64,000 nucleotides of DNA from Acidobacteriota bacterium. GTDB taxonomy: Bacteria > Acidobacteriota > Blastocatellia > Pyrinomonadales > Pyrinomonadaceae. The position numbers and the translations under genes were made by a program. Location: NCBI GenBank assembly GCA_016716435.1, contig JADJWI010000003.1, positions 372,001 through 436,000 on the forward strand, in the 5' to 3' direction. Below are positions 1 to 8,394 of the stretch, in pieces; positions within the stretch are counted from its first letter, which is position 1; each line of letters starts with the position of its first letter. The notes under the pieces are model-generated. The model saw only the letters and a list, made by a program, of their open reading frames with translations, made no database searches and was not told the origin of the DNA.

Positions 1-562
1 TAAGCTGCTCGTTCCAGGGTTCGAGCAATTCTGCTGCTTTTTCGAGCGGGTCGCCGCGTTCGGCAATTGATTGAAGCAACGCGTTCTTCTGTTTCAGCGT
101 CCTAGCGAGGTCGCGAAACGTCTGCACAAAAGGCGGATGAACGGCGATGATGCTCTCATCAAGAAACCGCCGCCTCGCTTCGGGTTGGCCGCGAACAACG
201 TCGAGCGCTTCGGCATTAAAGACAAAAGCATGCATTTCCTCGGAATACCGAGAGTGAGTTTCGCGCTTGCCGTTTATCGAGAAACTTTTTATAGTCTTCT
301 CTATAGTGACCTGGAGGTCACGTGCAATACCCTCGGACTGGCGCACTCGCCCTCGAACTATCGCCAGTTCTTCCCCAAAACGAATTGTTTCCTGAAGTTT
401 AGCGGTCCGGAATGATCGGGTCGTTGAAAGCAGGTAGATCGCCTCAAGCCAGTTCGTTTTACCTTGGCCATTGTCGCCAATTAGGACATTTAGTCCATTC
501 CCCCAATCGATCTTTCCGGCTAGGTTGCGAAAGGCCCGGGCCTCGAGATTCTCGAGCAGCAT
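1..562 (-). CDS. recF: RecF, DNA replication/repair ATPase (3' part cut by window edge)
   Basis: The first 187 residues of RecF are visible; the rest lies before base 1. RecF is a cytoplasmic SMC-like ATPase that binds single-strand gaps and helps RecO/RecR load RecA. The Walker A motif GDNGQGKTN is near residue 30, followed by the family-typical stretch about reshaping, RSFRT, near residue 55, and an FVFNAEALDVVRG-like segment before the coiled-coil arm. The start ATG at 562 places the usual LENLEARAFRN N-terminus right after it, so the start is secure. No gene lies between it and the divergent thioredoxin gene. Family assignment is confident from motifs. Confidence 0.93.
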   Translation of the reverse strand, partial: MLLENLEARAFRNLAGKIDWGNGLNVLIGDNGQGKTNWLEAIYLLSTTRSFRTAKLQETIRFGEELAIVRGRVRQSEGIARDLQVTIEKTIKSFSINGKRETHSRYSEEMHAFVFNAEALDVVRGQPEARRRFLDESIIAVHPPFVQTFRDLARTLKQKNALLQSIAERGDPLEKAAELLEPWNEQL

Positions 563-720
563 TGGCTAAATTTTAGCACGCCAGCCGAAATTCGGGGTTC
601 CAAGCCCACTATCGGAAAAATAATCACTAGTTTCTGGAAGCTGAAGCCATTCTGTTTGTATTTAAAGTAGGGGCGTTAAATGTTCTTTAACGACATTTAA
701 ACATCTGGGTCTCCCAAACA

Positions 721-1230
721 ATGCGTCTAGCCACTATAATATTTACATTGCTCCTGATCGCCGGCGGTGCCGCCGGGCAGCAGCAGCTGCGTATTGGGAA
801 TCCGGCGCCTGAGTTTACGGCTCAGTCGCTGGAAGGCGGCGTTTTTGATTCGAAACAGCTTCAAGGCAAGGTTATCGTAATGACCTTTTGGTCAACCCGC
901 TGTGCCGTTTGCCACGGCGAGATCCCGAAGCTGAACCAGCTCGTCGAACGTTACCGCGGGAAAGATGTTGTCTTTCTTGCAATGACGATGGAGAATGACG
1001 CCCGAATCCAGCCCTATCTCAAGAAGAACCCGTTCACGTTCAGCATCATCCCGAACAGCTTCGGCGTTCTGCTGAAATTCGCCGATATGGACGCCGGGGG
1101 ACGGGTGAACATGGGATATCCGGCGCACTTCCTGATCAGCCGATCGGGTAAGATCGGCCACCGGACCGATGGTTTCGACAAGGCTTCTAACATCGACGCA
1201 CAGATACAAAAATTACTTGTTTCCGACTAG
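721..1230 (+). CDS. TlpA/ResA-like periplasmic thioredoxin
   Basis: A 169-residue exported thiol-disulfide protein. Residues 1-19 form a signal peptide ending at about AAG-QQ, so it acts in the periplasm. The thioredoxin fold carries a CAVC active site at 61-64 after the strand VIVMTFWSTR, and a cis-Pro-containing GYPAHFLI segment near residue 135. TlpA/ResA proteins reduce cysteines in apocytochromes or copper chaperones; the many c-type cytochromes elsewhere in the window make such a role plausible but it is not shown. It is a single gene, ended by a strong terminator. It could also be a general AhpC/TSA-type redoxin, but the length and CxxC favour TlpA. Confidence 0.85.
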   Translation: MRLATIIFTLLLIAGGAAGQQQLRIGNPAPEFTAQSLEGGVFDSKQLQGKVIVMTFWSTRCAVCHGEIPKLNQLVERYRGKDVVFLAMTMENDARIQPYLKKNPFTFSIIPNSFGVLLKFADMDAGGRVNMGYPAHFLISRSGKIGHRTDGFDKASNIDAQIQKLLVSD

Positions 1231-1262
1231 AGAGCTTAGATCAGTCTCTTTACTCCTTAAAA

Positions 1263-1296
1263 GTCCGGCTGTTGGGGAACAGCCGGACATTTTTTT
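1263..1296 (+). terminator. Rho-independent terminator after the thioredoxin gene
   Basis: A perfect 11-bp stem (GTCCGGCTGTT / AACAGCCGGAC) with a GGGG loop is followed by a run of seven T. It lies 33 bp after the thioredoxin stop codon and before the tRNA. Confidence 0.93.
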
Positions 1297-1393
1297 CTTT
1301 GCCCGGCGGGCGTTCCGTTCAGCGGATCAGCCACAATGGGGGTTGTCCCGGTGCCGGATTTACGCTATATTCTCATTTCGCCCCGCAACAGCC

Positions 1394-1479
1394 GGAGGGG
1401 TAGCCTAATTGGTAAGGCAGTAGTCTTGAAAACTACCGCGAGTGATCGCTTGCAGGTTCGAGTCCTGTCCCCTCCGCCA
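1394..1479 (+). tRNA. tRNA-Ser (anticodon UGA)
   Basis: The 86-nt sequence folds as a class II tRNA. The acceptor stem GGAGGGG pairs with CCCCTCC, the D arm is GCC/GGC, and the anticodon arm GTAGT-CTTGAAA-ACTAC gives anticodon TGA (1427-1429), which reads UCA serine codons. A long variable arm has the stem GCGA/TCGC, the T loop is TTCGAGT, the discriminator is G and CCA is encoded. The acceptor stem is 7 bp, not 8, so it is not tRNA-Sec. Confidence 0.96.
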
Positions 1480-1512
1480 TCTCATATCCACGACCCTTTC
1501 GACCGAAATTTG

Positions 1513-1541
1513 TTGACCCAGCGAGAGAATTAGGGTACTTT
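1513..1541 (+). promoter_or_regulatory. Sigma-70 type promoter of the tetR-fadD operon
   Basis: A -35 box TTGACC (1513-1518) and a -10 box TACTTT (1536-1541) are separated by 17 bp. The predicted start near 1548 falls inside the palindromic operator that begins at 1543, a layout expected for repression by the first gene product. Confidence 0.7.
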
Positions 1542-1542
1542 T

Positions 1543-1570
1543 GCAAATGAATGATGGTTCATTCATTTGC
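1543..1570 (+). promoter_or_regulatory. FadR-type operator (28-bp palindrome)
   Basis: Two perfect 12-bp arms, GCAAATGAATGA and TCATTCATTTGC, flank TGGT. The core TGAATGA-N4-TCATTCA matches the operator known for the TetR-family FadR of Bacillus, which is released by long-chain acyl-CoA. It overlaps the predicted transcription start and precedes a TetR gene joined to an acyl-CoA synthetase gene. Confidence 0.85.
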
Positions 1571-1605
1571 CCGCTCCGGCTTGGGATACGGCTTTCTTTC
1601 GTCTA

Positions 1606-2223
1606 ATGTCTCGCATTCAGAAAAACGCCGCGGCGACCCGTTCGGTCGTCACAGATAAGCGCAACGCGATCCACCGTGCGGCGGTCGAGGTCTTTGCGGC
1701 AAAGGGCTATTTCAGTTCAAAAGTCGCAGATATCGCCTCGGCGGCCGGGGTTGCGGACGGCACCGTTTATCTCTATTTCAAAAGCAAGGAAGAGATTCTC
1801 CACTACATCTTTGACCGGGCGATGGAGGAATTCATCGGAGACGGCCTCCGCGAACTTGCCGCGATCAAGAGCCCGGCGGAAAAGCTTCGCCGGGTCGCGG
1901 AACTGCACCTTGAGCGGCTCGGGGCTGATCGTGATCTTGCCGTTGTTTTTCAGGTAGAGCTTCGCGGTTCTACGAAGTTTATGAGCGAATTCTCGCGTGC
2001 CGGATTTGCAGAATATCTGGACATAATCAAAAAGACCATCGACGAGGGCCAAAAGGCCGGTGACTTTAGAAAGGACATCAAGCCGGTCGTCGCCGCAAAG
2101 ATCTTTTACGGGGCTCTCGATGAAATGGTCACAAACTGGATACTTTCAAAACGCTCGTACCCGCTCGGGCCTATGGCGGCGGAGGTAACAAAGATATTTC
2201 TCGGAGGTGTAGCAGTTAAGTGA
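1606..2223 (+). CDS. fadR: TetR-family fatty-acid regulator (FadR-like)
   Basis: A 205-residue TetR/AcrR repressor. The N-terminal helix-turn-helix spans roughly residues 17-60, with FAAKGYFSSKVADIASAAGV and the family signature GTVYLYFKSKEEIL; the rest is a ligand-binding helical domain. I take the ATG at 1606 (MSRIQKN); an upstream in-frame ATG at 1567 would place the start inside the operator palindrome. The gene overlaps fadD by 4 bp (GTGA), so the two are translationally coupled. The operator sequence and the partner gene indicate an acyl-CoA-responsive regulator of fatty acid degradation that also controls itself. Confidence 0.88.
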   Translation: MSRIQKNAAATRSVVTDKRNAIHRAAVEVFAAKGYFSSKVADIASAAGVADGTVYLYFKSKEEILHYIFDRAMEEFIGDGLRELAAIKSPAEKLRRVAELHLERLGADRDLAVVFQVELRGSTKFMSEFSRAGFAEYLDIIKKTIDEGQKAGDFRKDIKPVVAAKIFYGALDEMVTNWILSKRSYPLGPMAAEVTKIFLGGVAVK

Positions 2224-4085
2224 CGATCTCGCTCGAAACCGGCATCCATTCGCCCCGCCGAAACTCCGGCCGAGGCCTGCCGCTCTTTCCCGATGAGCCG
2301 CGAACACTGAGCGGGCTTTTTGAATACGCCGCCGCGAAGAAAACGCGTCCTGATGCTCTCCGCTATCGCACTGCCGAAGGCTGGGTCGCGATCTCCTCTG
2401 AGCAGGTGCTTGAACGGGCCGGGAACATCGCTCTCGGGCTTTATTCGCTTGGCCTGCGGAAAGGCGAACGTGCGGCCATTCTCGCGGCCAACTCGCCCGC
2501 TTGGACGCTTTCCGATGCCGGTTGCCAGTTCGCAGGCGTCATCGACGTTCCGATCTACACGACGCTTTCGCCGGCCTCGGTCGAGTACATTTTGATTGAT
2601 TCCGGGGCGAAGGCGCTCTTCATCGATTCCGCTGAGGCGTTTGAGCGGATCGCTGAAGTTCTTTCGAATTGCCTCGAGCTTGAGCACATTATCTTCTTCG
2701 ACCCGGCCGCTGCCGAGAAACATTCAGCCCTCGATCTTCAAAGGCTCGAGAAAAGCGGCGGCGAACTTCGCGCCGACGAGCCGGAGCTGCTGTCCAAGAT
2801 TGGAGCCGAGGCCGACCCCGAGGACGTAGCAACGCTTATCTACACAAGCGGGACGACCGGCGAGCCGAAGGGCGTGATGCTTACGCATTCGTGCATCGTC
2901 TCGAATGTCATCGATGCCGGTGAAAAGTATTCGTTCTCGCCAACGGACGCCTGCCTCTCGGTCCTGCCGCTCTCGCATATCTTTGAACGCTCGGCGATGT
3001 ATCTCTACATCTTTAACGGAATGTGCGTTAACTATGCCGAATCGATCGAAAAGGTGCCCGAAAACCTAGCCGAGGTACGGCCGAACATACTCGTCGGCGT
3101 GCCGCGCATCTTTGAGAAGGTCTATGCCAAGGCGAAGCTCAAAGCGGCCGAAAGCGGCGGGCTGAAAGAGAAGATCTTTGATTGGGCGATCGCCGTTGGG
3201 AAGGAATACGCGCTCCTTAGCGAAGGCGACGCAAACGTCCCGTTCTCGCTAAAGCTCAAACATTCGCTTGCCGATCGTTTGGTCTTTTCAAAACTGCGTG
3301 ACTTCTTCGGCGGGCGGTTGCGGTTCTGCATCACGGGCGGTGCCGCACTTTCGGACGACATTTACCTGATCTTCAACGGCGCCGGCATCTCCATTATGCA
3401 AGGCTATGGCCTTACCGAGACCTCGCCCGTTATCACGTCGAGCAATCCTTTCGACGTCCGGCTTGGCAAGGTCGGTAAACCGATCCGCAACTTTCAGGTG
3501 CGCATCGCCGAGGATGGCGAGATCGAAGCTACCGGCCCGGGCGTCATGCTCGGCTATTACAAAAAAGAACAGGCGACCCGCGAGGCTTTTACAGACGATG
3601 GCTGGTTCCGGACAGGCGACATTGGCGAGATAGATGAGGATGGCTTTTTGCGGATAACCGACCGCAAGAAGGAGCTCTTTAAGACCTCGGGCGGGAAATA
3701 CATAGCACCTTCACCGATCGAACAGATGCTGAAAACGTCGAAGTTCGTAAGCCAGGCCGTGCTCATCGGCAGCGAGCGGAAATTTGCCGCGGCTCTGATC
3801 GTTCCGAACTTTGACATGCTTGTTTCTTACGCTAAGCACAAAGGGCTTGAGATCTCGGGTCCGGAAGAGTTCGTTAAGCATCCGAAGATTCTTGACCTTT
3901 TTGAACGGCAGATCGCGGCGACGACCAAGGACCTCGCTCGCTTTGAGACCGTTAAGAAGTTTACGCTTTTGACCGAAGAGTTTACGGTCGAGGGCGGAGA
4001 AATGACCCCGACGCTTAAGGTAAAGCGCCGGGTCATCGATGAGAAATACGCTGAGGTGATCGAAAAGCTGTACGAGGAAGATTAG
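2220..4085 (+). CDS. fadD: Long-chain fatty acid--CoA ligase (AMP-forming)
   Basis: A 621-residue ANL-superfamily enzyme that activates fatty acids to acyl-CoA with ATP. The P-loop YTSGTTGEPKG is near residue 208, the QGYGLTETSP motif near 393, and GWFRTGDIGEIDEDGF with DRKKELFKTSGGKYIAP near 460-495 marks the hinge and the C-terminal catalytic lysine region. The length fits the long-chain FACS/FadD15 group. It starts with GTG overlapping the tetR stop codon. It probably feeds beta-oxidation and would be derepressed when acyl-CoA binds the regulator. It converges on the next gene with 6 bp between stops. Confidence 0.93.
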   Translation: MTISLETGIHSPRRNSGRGLPLFPDEPRTLSGLFEYAAAKKTRPDALRYRTAEGWVAISSEQVLERAGNIALGLYSLGLRKGERAAILAANSPAWTLSDAGCQFAGVIDVPIYTTLSPASVEYILIDSGAKALFIDSAEAFERIAEVLSNCLELEHIIFFDPAAAEKHSALDLQRLEKSGGELRADEPELLSKIGAEADPEDVATLIYTSGTTGEPKGVMLTHSCIVSNVIDAGEKYSFSPTDACLSVLPLSHIFERSAMYLYIFNGMCVNYAESIEKVPENLAEVRPNILVGVPRIFEKVYAKAKLKAAESGGLKEKIFDWAIAVGKEYALLSEGDANVPFSLKLKHSLADRLVFSKLRDFFGGRLRFCITGGAALSDDIYLIFNGAGISIMQGYGLTETSPVITSSNPFDVRLGKVGKPIRNFQVRIAEDGEIEATGPGVMLGYYKKEQATREAFTDDGWFRTGDIGEIDEDGFLRITDRKKELFKTSGGKYIAPSPIEQMLKTSKFVSQAVLIGSERKFAAALIVPNFDMLVSYAKHKGLEISGPEEFVKHPKILDLFERQIAATTKDLARFETVKKFTLLTEEFTVEGGEMTPTLKVKRRVIDEKYAEVIEKLYEED

Positions 4086-4091
4086 CCTTCG

Positions 4092-5045
4092 CTAGAATGG
4101 GCGGATCGGAATGCGATTCGGCACGCCCGTTGCGAATTCCAACAGATAATCCGTAAATTTCTTTCCTGCTTTGTCGACCTCGACGATGTCGAATGGCTGC
4201 AGCATAACATCTTTCTGCTCGCCTTTCTTGATCGAATCGTAATTGGCGACGATCACCTCGGGCTCGGCGCTTCCTTGCTGCCGGCGATAGATCTTAATGT
4301 TCTTAGTCTTTGCCTCGCGGGTGATGCCGCTGGCCATCGCGACCGCCTGCGTTAGCGGCAGCCCGCCTTCCGGAATGCTTAACTCGCCCGGTTTGATCAC
4401 TTCACCGGTAACGTAAACCGGTGATGCCTTTTGGACGATGATGACATCGCCGGGAAGTATTTCGGGGTTCGATTCTTCGCGGCCCTGCCTTAGGCTTGCA
4501 AGGCTGTACATCCGCGAGGGCACATCGGTACCGGACGCTTTCCAGTCGCCTTCGGTTTCAGAGCACATCGGCGGCCGCGTCCGGAAAACCTGGATCATCC
4601 CGCCGCTCTTTTCCGTTTCACCGCCGGCAAATGATATCAGCTCGAGCAGATATGCACGGCGGGTAAGGTTTACCTGCTGCTGCTGCCGCACCTCGCCATA
4701 GATGCTGACCGGCGGGCGGCTGTTTCGCTGCGTTACGCGGAGGCTGAGTTGCGGTGCCCGAAGGTACTTCGTCAAAAGCTTCGCAACATCGCCCCGGAGG
4801 TCGCGTTCCGTCTTGCAGCCGGCAACGATGGGCTCCTCAAAGAACGGAACTTCGAATTTGCCGTCCTCATCAACTGTGGCCACGAAATCGAACTGCGGTT
4901 CACCGAGCACCTTGCCGGTTATCTCGTCTCCGGGGCCGATTAGGTAACCCTGTGGGCCTTCAGCGGGCTCCGGCGCCTGTGCCGAAACGGCGAACACAAG
5001 CGATAGGATCGGCAATAGCGATAGGGCAAATTTCTTAAACATCAT
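4092..5045 (-). CDS. Polysaccharide export protein (Wza-type, SLBB domains)
   Basis: A 317-residue exported protein with a signal peptide over residues 1-23. A Poly_export domain (about residues 30-115, beginning GYLIGPGDEITGKV) is followed by SLBB-like segments (VSIYGEVRQQQQVNLT and VYVTGEVIKPGELSIPEG). Such proteins form the periplasmic/outer-membrane channel of capsule or exopolysaccharide export. The divergent capD-like and galE genes make nucleotide-sugar precursors, which supports a surface polysaccharide role. No lipobox cysteine is seen at the signal peptide end, unlike E. coli Wza. No polymerase, flippase or tyrosine kinase is adjacent. Confidence 0.85.
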   Translation of the reverse strand: MMFKKFALSLLPILSLVFAVSAQAPEPAEGPQGYLIGPGDEITGKVLGEPQFDFVATVDEDGKFEVPFFEEPIVAGCKTERDLRGDVAKLLTKYLRAPQLSLRVTQRNSRPPVSIYGEVRQQQQVNLTRRAYLLELISFAGGETEKSGGMIQVFRTRPPMCSETEGDWKASGTDVPSRMYSLASLRQGREESNPEILPGDVIIVQKASPVYVTGEVIKPGELSIPEGGLPLTQAVAMASGITREAKTKNIKIYRRQQGSAEPEVIVANYDSIKKGEQKDVMLQPFDIVEVDKAGKKFTDYLLEFATGVPNRIPIRPF

Positions 5046-5228
5046 ACTTCTTCGGGCTTTCTAACAGTCCTCAGACTATCTTATAAGCCGATACGATTCA
5101 ATTTTCCGCACTTGCCGTTGCCCGGAGATACGTTTGCACCGATGTAACAAACCACGCCCCCGCGCTTGCGCCAAAGGGCTGAGCGCTTCAAAGTATTAGT
5201 ATTCCCACCGTTTTATCGGGTTTTTAAC

Positions 5229-7196
5229 GTGAAGGAGAACTATCGCGAACGATTATGGTATCTCCGGCGGCCGACGCAGGTGGCCGCCGATCTCGTCGTT
5301 ATGACGATCGCGTTCTTCCTTGCTTATCTTCCCGCGATCAATATTCAGCTTGGTGAGTTTTATTTCAACACGGCCCTCAGCCAGCTTCCACTTGTAATCC
5401 TCGTCCAGTTCTCATCGCTTTTTCTGACCGGAGCCTATTCGATCCTTTGGCGTTATGTCAGCATCGAGGACCTAAAGGTCTTTATGTGGGCTGCGGCCAT
5501 TTCGGGGGCGGTCCTAATAGTATTTCGATTTTCACTGAGCTTTGCCGAGTTTTCGCTTTGGCAGGTGCCGATTTCGGTGATACTGATCGACACGGTGCTC
5601 GCCTTTGGCGGCTTGCTGGCGTTGCGGATCAGCCGCCGTTTCGTTTATGAGCTTGGCGAGAAGCGAACGCTGCTCGTACCGCACCGGCGGATGAAACGAA
5701 AGCCGGCGCTCGTGGTCGGTGCCGGGCGAACCGGTGCCGCACTCGCAAAAGAGGTCGTTGGCCGCTCGGATTCGCGGCTTCTGCTTCGCGGTTTTGTTGA
5801 CGACGACCGCCGCAAGCAAGGCGGCAGCGTAAGCGGAATCAAGATACTTGGAACGACCCACGACCTGCCGAAGCTCGTCGAAGAGCTTGATGTTCAAGAG
5901 GTCGTCATCGCCATCGACAAGGGAAACGGCAAAGACCTCCGCCGAATACTCGAGATCTGCCGTTCGATCCCGGTCAAGGCGCAGATGATCCCGAATCTCA
6001 ATGAGATAGCCCAGGGCAAGATCTCGATAAACCGCATACGCGATGTTGAGATCGAGGACCTTCTCGGCCGCGACCCCGTGAAGCTGGACGAAAGCAACCT
6101 GCACGAATTTCTTTCCGGCAAGGTCATTATGGTGACCGGTGCAGGCGGCTCGATCGGCTCGGAGCTTGTCCGCCAGATCGCCCGGTTCAAGCCGCGTGAG
6201 ATTTTGCTGGTCGAGCGGGCCGAGTTCAATCTTTTCACCATCGAGCGCGAGGCCCGGATCGACCTCCCCGAGCTTCGGACGCGGCCGCTGATTGCCGATG
6301 CCGGCGACGAGGCTCGGATGCGCGAGCTCTTTGACCGCCATCGCCCGGACGTCGTTTTTCATGCCGCTGCACATAAGCACGTGCCGATGATGGAAGCGAA
6401 CCCGATCGAGGCGGTGACGAATAACATCTTCGCCACGCTCAATGTTGCTTCGCTCGCCGGTGAATTTGGAGCGAGCCATTTCGTGCTTATTTCGACCGAC
6501 AAGGCCGTAAACCCGACCTCGGTCATGGGTGCTTCAAAGCGAGTTGCCGAGATCGTCGTTCAGGACCTAAGCCGCCGATTCAAGACCCGCTACACCTCGG
6601 TCCGCTTCGGCAATGTGCTCGGTTCGGCGGGCTCGGTCGTGCCCATCTTTCGCGAGCAGATCCGCCGCGGCGAGCCGATCACGGTAACGCATCCGGACAT
6701 GACGCGTTACTTTATGACCATCCCTGAGGCCTCGCAGCTCGTGCTTCAGGCCGGGGCACTCGGCGAGGGCGGCGAGATATTTATCCTCGACATGGGCCAG
6801 CCGGTCCGCATAGTTGACCTGGCGGAGGAAATGATCCGGCTCTCGGGGCTCATTCCTTATGAGGAGATCGACATCGAATTTACCGGAACGCGGAAGGGCG
6901 AAAAGCTCTTTGAGGAACTCGAGATAACCGGCGAGAATCTGCTCAAAACGCGCCACCCGAAGATCTTCATCGGCAAGATCGCGGCCTATACTGAAGAGCA
7001 GGTCGCCGAGATCGTCGAACGCTTTCGGCATTCCGTCGAGCTTAGGAACGAGGCCGAGATCCGCAACGTTTTCGGAGCGGTTTTGCCGGAGGCTTCGCTG
7101 AGCGGAATTGATGTTGCCGAGCCCGCGCCGAAAGAAGACTCCGAACCCGGTAAGACCTTTGCGCAGCCCGGGAGCCTTGGCCTCGCCGGCAAGTGA
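5229..7196 (+). CDS. Membrane-bound nucleotide-sugar 4,6-dehydratase/epimerase (CapD/WbpM family)
   Basis: About 655 residues. Four N-terminal membrane helices (roughly residues 15-135) precede a CoA-binding-like Rossmann domain (VVGAGRTGAALAKEV) and a C-terminal SDR domain (VTGAGGSIGSELVRQI). The catalytic segment STDKAVNPTSVMGASKR has methionine where classical SDRs have tyrosine, which is typical of the WbpM/PglF group acting on UDP-GlcNAc. I chose the GTG at 5229, giving VKENYRERLW; a TTG at 5166 would add 21 residues, and neither has a clear Shine-Dalgarno sequence. It is followed after 10 bp by galE, so the two likely form one operon supplying sugars for a surface glycan. Confidence 0.88.
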   Translation: MKENYRERLWYLRRPTQVAADLVVMTIAFFLAYLPAINIQLGEFYFNTALSQLPLVILVQFSSLFLTGAYSILWRYVSIEDLKVFMWAAAISGAVLIVFRFSLSFAEFSLWQVPISVILIDTVLAFGGLLALRISRRFVYELGEKRTLLVPHRRMKRKPALVVGAGRTGAALAKEVVGRSDSRLLLRGFVDDDRRKQGGSVSGIKILGTTHDLPKLVEELDVQEVVIAIDKGNGKDLRRILEICRSIPVKAQMIPNLNEIAQGKISINRIRDVEIEDLLGRDPVKLDESNLHEFLSGKVIMVTGAGGSIGSELVRQIARFKPREILLVERAEFNLFTIEREARIDLPELRTRPLIADAGDEARMRELFDRHRPDVVFHAAAHKHVPMMEANPIEAVTNNIFATLNVASLAGEFGASHFVLISTDKAVNPTSVMGASKRVAEIVVQDLSRRFKTRYTSVRFGNVLGSAGSVVPIFREQIRRGEPITVTHPDMTRYFMTIPEASQLVLQAGALGEGGEIFILDMGQPVRIVDLAEEMIRLSGLIPYEEIDIEFTGTRKGEKLFEELEITGENLLKTRHPKIFIGKIAAYTEEQVAEIVERFRHSVELRNEAEIRNVFGAVLPEASLSGIDVAEPAPKEDSEPGKTFAQPGSLGLAGK

Positions 7197-7206
7197 AGTA
7201 GAAATC

Positions 7207-8187
7207 ATGTCGATCCTCGTCACCGGTGGTGCCGGATATATCGGAAGCGTAACGGTCGAGGCCCTGCGGACACGAGGGCTTGAGGTCGTCGTTATCGACA
7301 ATCTCGTTTACGGCCATCGCGAGGCGGTCGATGGATCAGTACCGTTTTATCAGGGCGAGATCGGCGATAAGGAACTTGTCGCTCGCATCATCTCGGAGCA
7401 CGGCGTGACCGCCTGCATGCATTTTTCGGCATATGCCTACGTTGGCGAATCGGTCCAGCAGCCGCAGAAATATTTTCAAAACAACGTCCGCCAAACGCTC
7501 GACCTGCTCGACGCTCTGCTCGAACATGATGTGAAGCAGTTCGTTTTCTCCTCGACGTGCGCGACCTACGGCGAGCCGCAGTATACGCCCATCGACGAAC
7601 TACACCCGCAGCAGCCGACCAACCCTTACGGCCGGACGAAGCTGATGGTCGAGCAGGTGCTTGAGACATATTCGGCGGCCTACGATTTTCGCTACGTCGC
7701 CCTGCGTTACTTCAACGCCTCAGGCGCGACCGAGACGCGCGGCGAAGATCACTTTCCTGAGACGCATCTGATCCCGCTTGTGCTTTTTGCTGCACAGGGA
7801 AAACTCTCACACGTCTCGGTCTTCGGCACTGATTACCCAACGCCCGACGGCACCGCGATCCGCGATTACATCCACGTCAGCGACCTCGCAGAGGCGCACC
7901 TGCTGGCGCTTGATCATCTCGGAAACGGCGGCAACTCAGACGCATTTAACCTTGGCAACGGCAGCGGCTTTTCGGTCAAAGAGGTGATCGTGGCCGCTCG
8001 GCGCGTGACCGAAAGCGAGATCAACGTGGCCAATGCACCGCGGCGGCCCGGCGACCCTTCAAAGCTGATCGCTAATGCCGAAAAGGCGACAAGCGTGCTC
8101 GGTTGGCAGCCGAAGATTTCCGGCATCGAAGAGATCATCGCATCGGCTTGGAAATGGCACACCACGCACCCTGAGGGTTACGAGTAG
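7207..8187 (+). CDS. galE: UDP-glucose 4-epimerase
   Basis: A 326-residue extended SDR enzyme that interconverts UDP-glucose and UDP-galactose. The NAD-binding motif GGAGYIGS is at residues 7-14, SSTCATYG near 117 supplies the catalytic Ser/Thr, and YGRTK near 149 is the YxxxK pair. The ATG at 7207 places the Rossmann motif at the very N-terminus as in the family; upstream in-frame sequence belongs to the capD-like gene. It probably shares a transcript with the gene before it and supplies galactose-type precursors to the glycan pathway. Confidence 0.93.
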   Translation: MSILVTGGAGYIGSVTVEALRTRGLEVVVIDNLVYGHREAVDGSVPFYQGEIGDKELVARIISEHGVTACMHFSAYAYVGESVQQPQKYFQNNVRQTLDLLDALLEHDVKQFVFSSTCATYGEPQYTPIDELHPQQPTNPYGRTKLMVEQVLETYSAAYDFRYVALRYFNASGATETRGEDHFPETHLIPLVLFAAQGKLSHVSVFGTDYPTPDGTAIRDYIHVSDLAEAHLLALDHLGNGGNSDAFNLGNGSGFSVKEVIVAARRVTESEINVANAPRRPGDPSKLIANAEKATSVLGWQPKISGIEEIIASAWKWHTTHPEGYE

Positions 8188-8259
8188 ATCGCATATTGGT
8201 TACGTTGGCGAAAGAGTCAGTTCATAACTAGGCCTACCTTTGTTAACTTTTTGCGAAAG

Positions 8260-8330
8260 CTTTGTGACCTTTGTGGTTAAAGGGCACTTAAACACAAAGG
8301 CCGCAAAGGAATCGCACGAAGAGCACGAAG
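8260..8330. repeat. CACAAAGG-type inverted intergenic repeat
   Basis: CTTTGTGACCTTTGTGGTTAA (8260-8280) is matched, with a few mismatches, by the reverse complement at 8288-8309 across a 7-bp spacer. A further stretch with GCACGAAGAGCACGAAGG follows. The stretch between galE and the aminotransferase (8188-8394) holds nothing else that I can recognise. Confidence 0.6.
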
Positions 8331-8394
8331 GGGCGGCGGTTAGGGCACTCGACCATCAAGCGCCCAAAACGTAATCTCGATTTCCATAAATTTT

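Noticed and set aside
1394..1479. Possible tRNA-Sec because of the UGA/TGA anticodon label
   Set aside because: The anticodon is UGA, which reads serine UCA codons; tRNA-Sec has anticodon UCA and an 8-bp acceptor stem. Here the stem is 7 bp.
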